Notes: generated by a model not told the origin, from the sequence alone. Positions 8,301 through 15,094 are shown, counted from the first letter of the stretch. The stretch is 64,000 nt of DNA from Paraclostridium dentum (GCF_012922555.1 NZ_WIPK01000004.1:124001-188000), one strand, 5' to 3'. Made by a program: numbers and translations.

Positions 8301-8982
8301 TTCCATTAGGAATAGTATCCTTTATATATGCATTATACATAGTTGCATATTTTTCATTAACATATATACTATATTTTACTTTTTTACCTATAACAGGGTT
8401 ATTTATATTGTTTATTAATGTTCCATTTTCATAACCATCATATCCATCTGGATTATCAACAGTTTTATAAATTTGTCTATCAGTTACAGTAGGAGGATCT
8501 ACTGACGGTTTTTCATCTGGAGGAACTATTTCCACATCAATATATTGAACTGTACCATCTAAGTTAACTTCAACTCTTTGTGTTGTGTTAGTTTCAACAT
8601 TTTTAGCTGTAGCCTTTACACTCATGTATCCACCTATTGCATCATTTGCACCTTCACTAAACACAGCTGTGACAGTTGTTCCATCTACAGTTACATTTTT
8701 AAAATGTTCTGGAGGATATTTAGGTTGAATATTTTCAAATACATCCGGCAATTTAAATGTTATTGTGTCTCCTGCTTTTATACTCCCTGGCCCATTTAAC
8801 GCCTCGTAATTTAAATTAAACTCAACTTGTTCCCCTGATTCCAATTTTGTCTTGTTGCTTGTTAATGTCAACTTAACATTATTGTTTTCAGCAAACACTG
8901 TCATCCCTGGAGATATAATGTTTAGTATTAGATTTAATATCACAATCATACTAAGCATTCTATACCTTTTTTTTGTTCTCAC
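5335..8982 (-). CDS. Large CnaB/SpaA-repeat cell-surface adhesin
   Basis: A 1215-residue surface protein. A signal peptide (residues 1-31, ending VFAEN) is followed by about 550 residues of MSCRAMM/DUF11-like beta-sandwich modules. Six CnaB (SpaA-type) domains come next, each starting with a KTDS/KVDS-like lysine motif and ending in ETKAPEGY or a variant, the expected pattern for Lys-Asn isopeptide bonds. The last four are nearly identical. The C-terminus has a Ser/Asn-rich stalk, SPQTYDTS, a membrane helix and the basic tail NKKRK: a sortase-type anchor in which the usual Gly of SPQTG is Tyr. The GTG start at 8980-8982 has GAGGTGAT in front. The leader carries four c-di-GMP-II riboswitches, so expression should follow cyclic di-GMP, as for adhesins in Clostridioides. 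The ligand bound is unknown. Confidence 0.93.
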   Translation of the reverse strand: MRTKKRYRMLSMIVILNLILNIISPGMTVFAENNNVKLTLTSNKTKLESGEQVEFNLNYEALNGPGSIKAGDTITFKLPDVFENIQPKYPPEHFKNVTVDGTTVTAVFSEGANDAIGGYMSVKATAKNVETNTTQRVEVNLDGTVQYIDVEIVPPDEKPSVDPPTVTDRQIYKTVDNPDGYDGYENGTLINNINNPVIGKKVKYSIYVNEKYATMYNAYIKDTIPNGMELVKDSVKVYETQYGKPEKDVTEDFRGKINTQNDSVNVNFGTTYNKYRVSYSVIIKQNMQRYDNVVDLIKHDETLSSKAIVKPKDDGKMLTKYSRTNETAKDENGNTINIVNLNDNKVKYTLDINPNNQSVTNAIIEDNIPDGMKLVDGSIMVGTYDISDNFEWVTDKMKDKIKFENNKLTVNIGNTDKHYLIYYDLEVTQRQKAYTNKAKLSYDNTSKDVQNVVRYEMNAGAINARKKVDKTLIKKGDNQIVNYTIDFDCYGYFDKGYLNLTDKLDPAVEILGVDTPEHFNVNIDKESNTIKITNDKKEIEYGEPLQVKIKTDFSKVEDGKTVTNVAKINNSTTNKVETKKGYRFTAKKIDSTTKSPLSGATFNLMDSNKKVIATLNSDSNGILSHSIDNPGVYYLKETKAPKGYNLDSKEIKIIINENQIGTTVDLGNILNTQSDHNATIKKVDSDNEKKVLEGAVFEIQNLSGSKITSVTTGKDGIANLKLSPGKYKAVEKKAPQGYILNTDPIQFEIKLDSDSDINLVVKNDAIKGKIEITKTDSKDSKKVLANTEFTIFDSNKKEVAKAMTNKEGKVEFDNLGYGSYYYQETKAPEGYTIDSKMYPFEIKDNNQVISKTVSDDKIIGKIEITKTDSKDSKKVLANTEFTIFDSNKIEVAKAMTNKEGKVEFNNLGYGNYYYQETKAPEGYTIDSKMYPFEIKDNNQVIRKTVSNDKVIGKIEITKTDSKDSKKVLANTEFTIFDSNKKEVAKAMTNKEGKVEFDNLGYGNYYYQETKAPEGYTIDSKMYPFEVKDNNQVISKTVSDDKIIGKIEITKTDSKDSKKVLANTEFTIFDSNKKEVLKGITNKEGKIVFDNLEYGNYYYQETKAPEGYKIDDKLYLFEIKEQNQVISKIVTNDPIVIEEIKKDDSNSNNEENITSSNQVKEDVQKDKINTSNNKSSYESNSSSSPQTYDTSMLPYIGLFTISTIGLAASTFNKKRK
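5590..6690 (-). repeat. Four near-identical 276-bp repeats encoding CnaB domains
   Basis: The motif encoding YYYQETKAPEGY recurs exactly every 276 bp (GTTTCTTGG or GTCTCTTGG at 5681, 5957, 6233 and 6509), so each unit encodes one 92-residue CnaB domain. The units differ by only a few bases, while the two CnaB domains before them are clearly diverged. This implies recent duplication or gene conversion and a risk of repeat-number change. Confidence 0.9.
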
Positions 8983-9008
8983 AAAATCACCTCATCTTAA
9001 TTTTTTAT

Positions 9009-9112
9009 AAAAAAAGGCTATATTTATATTCAATAAATATAGCCGGTTGCACCACTAACTCCGTATACCCCAGGTGCCCACATACAGGGTATACTTCTTC
9101 GTCTCTATTTCT
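9009..9112 (-). ncRNA. c-di-GMP-II riboswitch, copy 1 (gene-proximal)
   Basis: On the minus strand the RNA contains TGTGGGCACC, a P2 stem (GTATACCC with GGGTATAC), then GGAGTTAGTGGTGCAACCGG. This matches the class II cyclic di-GMP aptamer known from Clostridium acetobutylicum and Clostridioides, including the GCACC/GGTGC pseudoknot. It is followed at once by a 12-bp terminator hairpin (9016-9044) with a U tract. The start codon of the adhesin lies about 30 nt downstream. Confidence 0.92.
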
Positions 9113-9134
9113 CTTCAATTTTCATAATTTAAAT

Positions 9135-9237
9135 AAAAAAGGCTATATTTATATTCAATAAATATAGCCGGTTGCACCACTAACTCCATATATCCTAGGT
9201 GCCCACATACAGGATATACTTCTTCGTCTCTATTTCT
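9135..9237 (-). ncRNA. c-di-GMP-II riboswitch, copy 2
   Basis: It has the same aptamer core as copy 1, with a P2 stem of GTATATCC and GGATATAT. A C-G pair of copy 1 becomes U-A here, a compensatory change that supports the structure. The terminator hairpin is at 9141-9169 with a six-base U tract. Confidence 0.92.
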
Positions 9238-9260
9238 CTTCAATTTTCATAATTTAAAAT

Positions 9261-9363
9261 AAAAAAGGCTATATTTATATTCAATAAATATAGCCGGTTG
9301 CACCACTAACTCCACATATCCCAGGTGCCCACATACAGGATATACTTCTTCGTTTCTATTTTT
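9261..9363 (-). ncRNA. c-di-GMP-II riboswitch, copy 3
   Basis: The aptamer core is retained (TGTGGGCACC, GGAGTTAGTGGTGCAACCGG). P2 is GTATATCC with GGGATATGT, using G-U pairs. The terminator hairpin is at 9267-9295. Confidence 0.92.
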
Positions 9364-9383
9364 TCAATTTTTATAAGCTAAAT

Positions 9384-9487
9384 AAAAAAGGCTATATTTA
9401 TATTCAATAAATATAGCCGGTTGCACCACTAACTCCGCATATCCCAGGTGCCCACATACAGGATATACTTCTTCGTTTCTATTTTTT
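9384..9487 (-). ncRNA. c-di-GMP-II riboswitch, copy 4 (promoter-proximal)
   Basis: This is the first unit transcribed, beginning within about 20 nt of the predicted transcription start. The aptamer core matches the other copies and the terminator hairpin is at 9390-9418 with a six-base U tract. Confidence 0.92.
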
Positions 9488-9502
9488 TAATTAACCTTCA
9501 TA

Positions 9503-9531
9503 ATTATAGCGTATTTTGACATATCTTGCAA
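9503..9531 (-). promoter_or_regulatory. Sigma-A promoter of the adhesin/riboswitch leader
   Basis: On the minus strand there is a -35 box TTGCAA (9526-9531), a 17-bp spacer and a perfect -10 box TATAAT (9503-9508). Transcription would start near 9496 and give a ~510-nt leader before the GTG start. The promoter lies just past the stop codon of the helicase gene. Confidence 0.8.
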
Positions 9532-9533
9532 TA

Positions 9534-10985
9534 TTACATCTTATTATCTCTTCTTACCTTTACTAATTTTTTCTTTATATTTATTTGGTTATATTCTTTT
9601 AGGAATTTCTCGCCTTTATAATTTAATAAGTCAACATATGAATACAGGTCATGAACTTCAATTACTCCTATATCTTCATTGTTTATTCCTTTTATATTGC
9701 TAAATGTCCCTACTATATCTATAATTCTTATTTTTTTCTTTTTACCCGCATTTAAATATATTCTTGTTACTTCACTATGAATTTTTTCTTTATTATGTAC
9801 TTTTCTTCTGTTTTTGAAAATTGCTGCTGATTTTTGTTCAAACTCATATTTTCCACTTTTTATTTTATCACTTGTCGTATCTTCTAAAACATCTATATCA
9901 TACCCTATATATTCTTTTATTTCATCTATATATTTTTTATCTTTATCACTTACTATAGTCACTGCTTTCCCATATCGATCATGCCTTCCAGTCCTACCTA
10001 TTCGATGCACATAATTCTCCTTGTCCCTAGGAACATCATAATTGATTACTAAGGATATATCGTCTATGTGAATACCTCTGCTAGCTACATCTGTACTTAC
10101 TAATACATTATATTTTCCATTTTTTAAATCTTTAATTGTGAATATTCTTTTATCTTGAGACATATCACCATGTAATTGTTCTACTAAAAACTTATCTTTT
10201 TTCATCTTTCTATATAATTCAGATACTCTATCTTTGGTGTTTAAGAATATGATTGTGGTTTCAGGTTTTAAAGTATATATAATATTTTTTAAAGTTTCAT
10301 ATCGATTTTCCTCATTAGAGTACATCAAATTTTCTTCTATTTTATTTTTATAAATGCAATTTTCATCAATAATAATTTGATTATATTTTCCCATATACGT
10401 TTCGCATATATGGCTTATTTCTTTACCTATCGTAGCTGAAAATAATCCGGTAGTAGCCTTTGTAGGAATATTGTTAAATATAAATTCCATATCATCTACA
10501 AAACCTTTATTTAACATTTTATCCGCTTCATCTATAATAAAATATTCTAGCTGTTTTAAACTTATTGTGCCTCTATTTATATGGTCAATTATTCTTCCAG
10601 GAGTTGCTACAACTATATGTACTCTTTGCTTCAACTCAAAAATTTGCTCTTTTATTGGCTGTTTACCAAATATAGCGCTACATCTGATTTTCTTTAACCT
10701 TCCTATATTTGAAATTTCATCTTTTACTTGAAGAGTCAATTCTCTTGTTGGAACTACTATTAACGCTTGTATGTTGTTATTTTCAATATTTATATTCTCA
10801 CATATAGGAATTCCAAAGCTCGCTGTTTTACCACTTCCGGTTCTTGATTTAACTACAATATTTTCTTTATTTAAAAGTTTTGGAACCACTTCTTCCTGAA
10901 CTTTTGACGGTTGTAAGTATCCCATGTTAAAAAGCGCTTTAGTTATATATTTATTCAAATTAAATTTTCTAAAATTATTATCCAT
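9534..10985 (-). CDS. dbpA: DEAD-box RNA helicase, DbpA/YxiN type
   Basis: A 483-residue ATP-dependent RNA helicase. It has a Q-motif region (FNLNKYITKALFNMGYLQPSKVQ), Walker A SRTGSGKT, VATPGR, DEAD, SAT, and HRIGRTGR, giving two complete RecA-like domains. The C-terminal ~80 residues (TRIYLNAGKKKKIRIIDIVG) form the DbpA RNA-binding domain. In Escherichia coli DbpA and Bacillus YxiN this domain binds 23S rRNA hairpin 92 and directs the helicase to large-subunit assembly. Length matches YxiN. The gene is monocistronic; a promoter for the next gene lies directly after its stop codon. Confidence 0.92.
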   Translation of the reverse strand: MDNNFRKFNLNKYITKALFNMGYLQPSKVQEEVVPKLLNKENIVVKSRTGSGKTASFGIPICENINIENNNIQALIVVPTRELTLQVKDEISNIGRLKKIRCSAIFGKQPIKEQIFELKQRVHIVVATPGRIIDHINRGTISLKQLEYFIIDEADKMLNKGFVDDMEFIFNNIPTKATTGLFSATIGKEISHICETYMGKYNQIIIDENCIYKNKIEENLMYSNEENRYETLKNIIYTLKPETTIIFLNTKDRVSELYRKMKKDKFLVEQLHGDMSQDKRIFTIKDLKNGKYNVLVSTDVASRGIHIDDISLVINYDVPRDKENYVHRIGRTGRHDRYGKAVTIVSDKDKKYIDEIKEYIGYDIDVLEDTTSDKIKSGKYEFEQKSAAIFKNRRKVHNKEKIHSEVTRIYLNAGKKKKIRIIDIVGTFSNIKGINNEDIGVIEVHDLYSYVDLLNYKGEKFLKEYNQINIKKKLVKVRRDNKM

Positions 10986-11105
10986 TTTACCACCTTATTT
11001 TACTAAATTAAATTTTTATAGCTATTTATTATATCACACATCAGAACTAATATTACTTTTTTAACATATATTATATAATCGCTTTGATTTAGGAGGTGAA
11101 TCCAT

Positions 11106-11786
11106 TTGTGTCGTCAAGAAGATTTTTTAAAATATTTGACAGTTATTCTAAACAACTCTAACTTGCCCAAAAACAACATAAATAATTATTTAAAAAACAT
11201 TAACTTTTTAAATAGTGAACTCCAAATAATTTCAAGAAATAAACCTAACTTATCAGATGAATACTATGTTAATTTAGACCTAAAATCAAATTTAAAAAAT
11301 GCAATGTTTATAGAGAATAAACAAATCCACAAGTTGATAAAAAATAAAAATCAAGTTGATAAAAATAATCTATATTTTAGTTTAGCTAGTTTTAACTTGT
11401 ATAACAGTATTTACAACAGTCTTTATTCTAGAAATGAATTTACATCTAAAGAATTATATTACTGTACAAAATTTGATACCCAAAGTAATACTGTAAATCT
11501 AATAATTAATAGTTTAAAAGAATCAAGTGATACTCTATATTTAGATGGATATATATTAAACCTAAAAAATTTTGCTATAGCTGACTTATTTAATTTTTAT
11601 ATAGAGTTGAGAGACGCTAGAGGGATAGTTTTTGCAAGTAAACTTTTCAAAAATATAGATATAGCAGGCAACTTAGGCGTATACTCAGCAAAAAAAGTCT
11701 ATTTGCCTTTTTTAAGCAAAGAATATGAGCTTTTTAATACAGATTTAAGTAATATTACATGGTACTATACTTATGATTTCGTTTAA
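11106..11786 (+). CDS. Protein of unknown function with a SLAP-like C-terminal module
   Basis: A 226-residue, Asn- and Lys-rich protein that I do not recognise with certainty. It starts at GTG after a strong AGGAGGTGA. The first half is helical and polar, with no signal peptide or membrane segment. The C-terminal ~85 residues (YLDGYILNLKNFAIADL...GIVFASKLF...ITWYYTYDF) resemble the SLAP beta module of Firmicutes proteins: a hydrophobic 'DGYI.N' strand, a 'G.VFA' strand and a final aromatic strand. That similarity is from pattern alone. It may be co-transcribed with the next gene 84 nt away. Confidence 0.6.
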   Translation: MCRQEDFLKYLTVILNNSNLPKNNINNYLKNINFLNSELQIISRNKPNLSDEYYVNLDLKSNLKNAMFIENKQIHKLIKNKNQVDKNNLYFSLASFNLYNSIYNSLYSRNEFTSKELYYCTKFDTQSNTVNLIINSLKESSDTLYLDGYILNLKNFAIADLFNFYIELRDARGIVFASKLFKNIDIAGNLGVYSAKKVYLPFLSKEYELFNTDLSNITWYYTYDFV

Positions 11787-11870
11787 ATTTTCAGAATTTA
11801 TTCATAAATGAAATTCACCTTTAATAAAATTAAATATAATATATTAAATTTTAAAAGGAGAGTCCTAATT

Positions 11871-12203
11871 ATGTTTGAAATAATAAAATTCCCTTATAAC
11901 AGTCAACCTGTAGCTAGGTTGGATGCAAACAATATAGTTCATAATCATTTATATCACAATTGTCCTATTGGAAAAGTTGATAATAACATTGTTTATGATA
12001 ACTTCAACAATATTGTAGGAAGTATAGATGATGATGGGTTTGTATACTCAAACAACTCCAACTTAGCTCCTATTGGAAATGTTGATAATAATGGTTTTGT
12101 TTATAAAGAAAATAAATTAGTCGGTAAAATAAACTTTAAGAATTCTATGTGTCCTAAACTAGCTGGAGCTTCATATCTTTTACTAATTCACGGAAATAGA
12201 TAA
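11871..12203 (+). CDS. Small beta-repeat protein, function unknown
   Basis: A protein of 110 residues built from imperfect repeats of about 18-20 residues around the motif PIGKVDNN.VYD (also VGSIDDDGFVYS, PIGNVDNNGFVYK and LVGKINF). The regular G.[VI]D..G.VY spacing suggests a small closed beta structure such as a beta-flower or propeller; I recall a similar '4-fold beta flower' family but cannot confirm membership. The reading frame is open from 11808, but the ATG at 11871 follows AAAAGGAGAG and is the likely start. No signal peptide or membrane segment is visible. Function is unknown. Confidence 0.65.
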   Translation: MFEIIKFPYNSQPVARLDANNIVHNHLYHNCPIGKVDNNIVYDNFNNIVGSIDDDGFVYSNNSNLAPIGNVDNNGFVYKENKLVGKINFKNSMCPKLAGASYLLLIHGNR

Positions 12204-12212
12204 TAAATAAAA

Positions 12213-12243
12213 AAGGCCCCTTGCACAAATGCAAGGGGCCTTA
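12213..12243. terminator. Strong bidirectional GC-rich terminator
   Basis: Arms GGCCCCTTGCA and TGCAAGGGGCC (12215-12240) are unusually GC-rich for this genome. A T-rich tract follows on the minus strand and a weaker one on the plus strand, serving the convergent genes. Confidence 0.9.
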
Positions 12244-12253
12244 CTTTTAAAAA

Positions 12254-12616
12254 CTATTTTTTACAACATATCTTTTTAGCTGTTTTACATAGTTCCTTAT
12301 TATCTTCTAGTATAGCCATTAATATTAACTCTTCTAGTCCTGGGTGTCCACATGGTAAACGTCCGCCATTTTCTAATATTCTTATTATTTCTCTTATTCC
12401 TGGATGTCCACATGGTAAATCCATATCTGCTAATAAATCATATACAAATTTTCCTAAAAATTCATATACATCATTTGTGTTTTTATCTCTACAAGTCGGG
12501 AATTTAACCCATTGCCATCTATTTGAGCAATTACATTTGCAATGATTACACTTGTTACATTTATTGCATTGACAAGCTTTTTTGCAAGAAACTTCTTTTT
12601 TACATTTGCAGCTCAT
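12254..12616 (-). CDS. Cysteine-rich protein with duplicated LPCGHPG motif
   Basis: A 120-residue protein I do not recognise. The first ~32 residues form a cysteine cluster (CKCKK, CKKACQCNKCNKCNHCKCNC). The rest holds two copies of LPCGHPG followed by an acidic amphipathic stretch (IREIIRILE, LEELILMAILE). The C-terminus ends KKICCKK. Cysteine clusters like this occur in clostridial spore coat and exosporium proteins and in metal-binding proteins; either is possible and neither is shown. The ATG at 12616 follows AGGAG. A 41-nt near-perfect inverted repeat lies directly upstream. A second tiny cysteine-rich gene is divergent from it. Confidence 0.7.
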   Translation of the reverse strand: MSCKCKKEVSCKKACQCNKCNKCNHCKCNCSNRWQWVKFPTCRDKNTNDVYEFLGKFVYDLLADMDLPCGHPGIREIIRILENGGRLPCGHPGLEELILMAILEDNKELCKTAKKICCKK

Positions 12617-12629
12617 ACTTTCAGCTCCT

Positions 12630-12670
12630 ATATAGTAATATATGGATATTTTATCCATACATTACTATAT
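12630..12670. promoter_or_regulatory. 41-nt near-perfect inverted repeat upstream of the cysteine-rich gene
   Basis: Two 19-nt arms (12630-12648 and 12652-12670) pair with a single mismatch around a 3-nt loop, ending immediately before the AGGAG of the minus-strand cysteine-rich gene. Minus-strand CATATAGTA (12664-12672) fits a mother-cell sigma-K -10 box but I see no matching -35. The repeat may be a DNA operator or an mRNA 5' hairpin. Confidence 0.6.
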
Positions 12671-12775
12671 GATAAATTTCATTTTTTGACACAATTTTAT
12701 TTTTTTTATTTTTATTCTACTTCTTTCACCAATTTTATTAATTTTTATATACTAATATAAAGGAGGTGTAAATAT

Positions 12776-12898
12776 ATGCAAAATAGAAATTTTTTATGCT
12801 GCAGGTGTAGAGGTTGTGGAAGATGTTTTTTATTTTTTAAGATTTGTCCTAGATGTGGTTGCTGTAGACGTTGTTGTAGATGTAAATGCGGTTGTTAA
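12776..12898 (+). CDS. Cysteine/arginine-rich 40-residue microprotein
   Basis: An ORF too short for most callers encodes 40 residues, of which 14 are Cys and 8 are Arg. It contains CCRCRGCGRC, a short hydrophobic FLFFKIC segment and ends CCRRCCRCKCGC. It is preceded by an excellent ribosome-binding site (AAAGGAGGTG, 8 nt before ATG) and followed by an intrinsic terminator at 12929-12961, so it looks like a complete transcription unit. It is divergent from another cysteine-rich gene. Upstream CACC, 16 bp, TATATACTA is loosely like a sigma-K promoter. A role in spore coat or exosporium cross-linking, or in metal binding, is plausible but is inference. Confidence 0.7.
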   Translation: MQNRNFLCCRCRGCGRCFLFFKICPRCGCCRRCCRCKCGC

Positions 12899-12928
12899 TT
12901 TTTATAAAGTTTAGTTTTTTTATATATT

Positions 12929-12961
12929 AAAAAGTCGATCTAAAAATAGATCGACTTTTTT
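12929..12961. terminator. Bidirectional terminator
   Basis: Arms AAAAGTCGATCTA and TAGATCGACTTTTT form a perfect stem between the convergent microprotein gene and the sensor kinase gene. Confidence 0.85.
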
Positions 12962-14370
12962 TACTTAACAATTATTTTAATTTTAGTGCCTTTCCCAGCT
13001 TCACTAGTCAAGTCTATATCAAACCCATGTGCAACTATAATATCTTTAGCTATTGCCATTCCAAGACCAGACCCTTTATGCACCTCTCCAGTATTTGTCC
13101 CTCTATAGTATCTATCAAATATTCTTTCTAAATCTTTTTGTTCAATACCTTTTCCATTATCTTCAATATTTATAATTGTTTCAGCTTCACTTATATATTC
13201 AACCTCAACTTTAATATTTACCTTATCATTGTTATGAATTAATGCATTATAAACAAGATTATTTATTACCCTCTTAAAAAGCATACTATCTACTGATTTA
13301 ATTATTGAGTCTTTATTAGAAATGAACTCAACATCTCTATTAGAATATTTAGGATCATTTAAAATTTGAATAACAGAATCCTTTATAATTCTAACTATAT
13401 TTTCATCTTTTTTATTTAAAACTCTATCACTACTTTTTAATTTCATAGTTAAGTTTAAATCATCGACTAACTCTTTTATATACTCTGATTTTTCATTGAT
13501 TATAACCCCATAGTCTTTAGCTTCTTCTCTATTGATATCATACTCTTCATCACTTAAAATTTCTGCATATCCTTTTATAGAAGATAGGGGTGTTTTTATA
13601 TCATGAGAAATATTTGCTATCCACTCTTGTTTTGATTTATCTAACTTATTTCTTTCAATTTCATTACTTTTTAAAGTGTCCGATAATTTATTTAATTTTT
13701 TATATACACTTACATACAATCCTTTTTCTTTATAATATACATCGAATTTTCCTTCTTCTAAATTTTCTACCCCTTTGATAATATCTTTCATAGGTTTTGT
13801 TAATCTCTTACTAAAAATATATCCAACCATTAAAGCTATTATTAAGTCTATAGATAATACTATCCATATTACTTTTATCAATGTATCAGCTAAATCTTTA
13901 ATGTTATATGTTATTATGTATTTTTCTATTCTCCCCCTCGGAAACCCTATCAAGTATGTATATTCTATATCTCCTATATTTTTACTTGACACTAAAATGT
14001 TGGTTGCATCTGAATTAGGCAATCCACCTGCATACTTATATCCATTTATAAGTTCCATTGGAGTATATTTTTTATTTAGTTTGTTTGGAGCATTATAACT
14101 ATATACTTGGTCTCCATTTTCATCTAGAATTTGTATCCAAATATCCTTATCTTCTAATACTTTTTTCCCATCTTTACTTAAATCTATTTTATCTCCTTCA
14201 ACTTGAATATATTTACTGAACTCTCTAGTAAAATCAGTCTCTGGAATTTTAGGAGAATTTGATTTATTCGATAGTGTAACCCCTATTATTCCAATTATAT
14301 TTAATATAGTTACAATCATAACTACACAAATAATACTAACTACATATCTTAGTGTTATTTTCCACTTCAT
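12961..14370 (-). CDS. HAMP-domain sensor histidine kinase
   Basis: A 469-residue membrane kinase. Transmembrane helix 1 is at about residues 8-30 and helix 2 at about 163-185, bracketing a ~130-residue extracytoplasmic sensor. A HAMP linker follows, then the H-box (WIANISHDIKTPLSSIKGY), N-box (NNLVYNALIHN), DNGKG and the G-rich KGSGLGMAIAKDI. It begins 1 nt after the stop of the response regulator gene, with the ribosome-binding site inside that gene, so the two are translationally linked. The neighbouring three-gene ABC transporter suggests a system sensing peptides or cell-envelope stress. That role and the ligand are inference. Confidence 0.9.
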   Translation of the reverse strand: MKWKITLRYVVSIICVVMIVTILNIIGIIGVTLSNKSNSPKIPETDFTREFSKYIQVEGDKIDLSKDGKKVLEDKDIWIQILDENGDQVYSYNAPNKLNKKYTPMELINGYKYAGGLPNSDATNILVSSKNIGDIEYTYLIGFPRGRIEKYIITYNIKDLADTLIKVIWIVLSIDLIIALMVGYIFSKRLTKPMKDIIKGVENLEEGKFDVYYKEKGLYVSVYKKLNKLSDTLKSNEIERNKLDKSKQEWIANISHDIKTPLSSIKGYAEILSDEEYDINREEAKDYGVIINEKSEYIKELVDDLNLTMKLKSSDRVLNKKDENIVRIIKDSVIQILNDPKYSNRDVEFISNKDSIIKSVDSMLFKRVINNLVYNALIHNNDKVNIKVEVEYISEAETIINIEDNGKGIEQKDLERIFDRYYRGTNTGEVHKGSGLGMAIAKDIIVAHGFDIDLTSEAGKGTKIKIIVK

Positions 14371-14371
14371 A

Positions 14372-15094
14372 TTAATCTTCCTTTAAAGTTAATTTATACC
14401 CTAATCCTTTAATATTTTTTATATATTTAGGTTTAGATGGATTATCTTCTATTTTTTCTCTAAGTCTTCTTATATGTACCATTATAGTATTATCATAACC
14501 TATAAAATCATCTCCCCATACTTCGTCGCAAAATTTTTCTTTACTTATAATTTGTTCTAAGTGTCTAGCCATATATAAAAACATTTTAAATTCTTTAGCT
14601 TTTAGTTCAAGATGCTTCCCATTTTTTTTAACTTCTATTTTCTCTTCATCAATTTCAAATGGACCAAACACTAACTTAGCACTTTCAGGTTCTTCTTTTA
14701 CTGAATTTAATATAACATTTTTCTTTAAGTTTAACTTCACCCTAAGTACAACTTCTTTTGGACTAAATGGCTTTGTTATATAATCATCAGCTCCCAATGC
14801 AAGCCCTACTAGCCTATCCATCTCTTCAGTCTTAGCTGATAAAAATAAAACTGGGACTTGAGATATAGTTCTAATTTCTTTAAACACATCATATCCTTCT
14901 TTATCCGGCAACATTATATCTAACACTACTATATCTATATTTTGATTTTTAAATATATCTAAAGCTTCATTCCCTGTTTCTGCTGTATAAATATTGTTAA
15001 ATCCTTCCTTTTTAAAAACTGTGCTTAATAACTTTAATATATCTACTTCATCATCTACTAATAGTATGTTTTTTTCTTTTATTGTACTTTCCAT
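14372..15094 (-). CDS. OmpR/PhoB-family response regulator
   Basis: A 240-residue two-domain regulator. The receiver domain carries the acidic pair DDE near residue 15, the phospho-acceptor in VVLDIMLPD, the Thr/Ser switch in LFLSAK and the Lys in YITKPF. The C-terminal winged helix ends with the recognition helix region NTIMVHIRRLREKIED. It is the first gene of the two-component pair; ATG follows AGGAGG. It is separated from the upstream ABC operon by a terminator, so it has its own promoter, but its likely target is that ABC operon. Confidence 0.92.
   Translation of the reverse strand: MESTIKEKNILLVDDEVDILKLLSTVFKKEGFNNIYTAETGNEALDIFKNQNIDIVVLDIMLPDKEGYDVFKEIRTISQVPVLFLSAKTEEMDRLVGLALGADDYITKPFSPKEVVLRVKLNLKKNVILNSVKEEPESAKLVFGPFEIDEEKIEVKKNGKHLELKAKEFKMFLYMARHLEQIISKEKFCDEVWGDDFIGYDNTIMVHIRRLREKIEDNPSKPKYIKNIKGLGYKLTLKED

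Larger units (their letters stand above)
9009..9487 (-). repeat. Tandem array of four riboswitch-terminator units
   Basis: Four units of 123-126 bp lie head to tail in the leader of the adhesin gene, with terminator hairpins starting at 9016, 9141, 9267 and 9390. Each unit holds one c-di-GMP-II aptamer and one intrinsic terminator in the orientation of the adhesin gene. Units 1 and 2 share one linker sequence and units 3 and 4 share another, suggesting stepwise duplication. Confidence 0.95.

Noticed and set aside
8973-9161. 62-codon plus-strand ORF
   Set aside because: It lies antisense through the riboswitch array and adhesin start and has no ribosome-binding site.
9009-9487. CRISPR-like array
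   Set aside because: The repeats are 123-126 bp, contiguous and without unique spacers; each contains a c-di-GMP-II aptamer and a terminator.
9009-9487. T-box leaders (GGTGCAACC resembles GGTGGTACC)
   Set aside because: No specifier loop and no TGGNACCGCG; the full core matches c-di-GMP-II much better.
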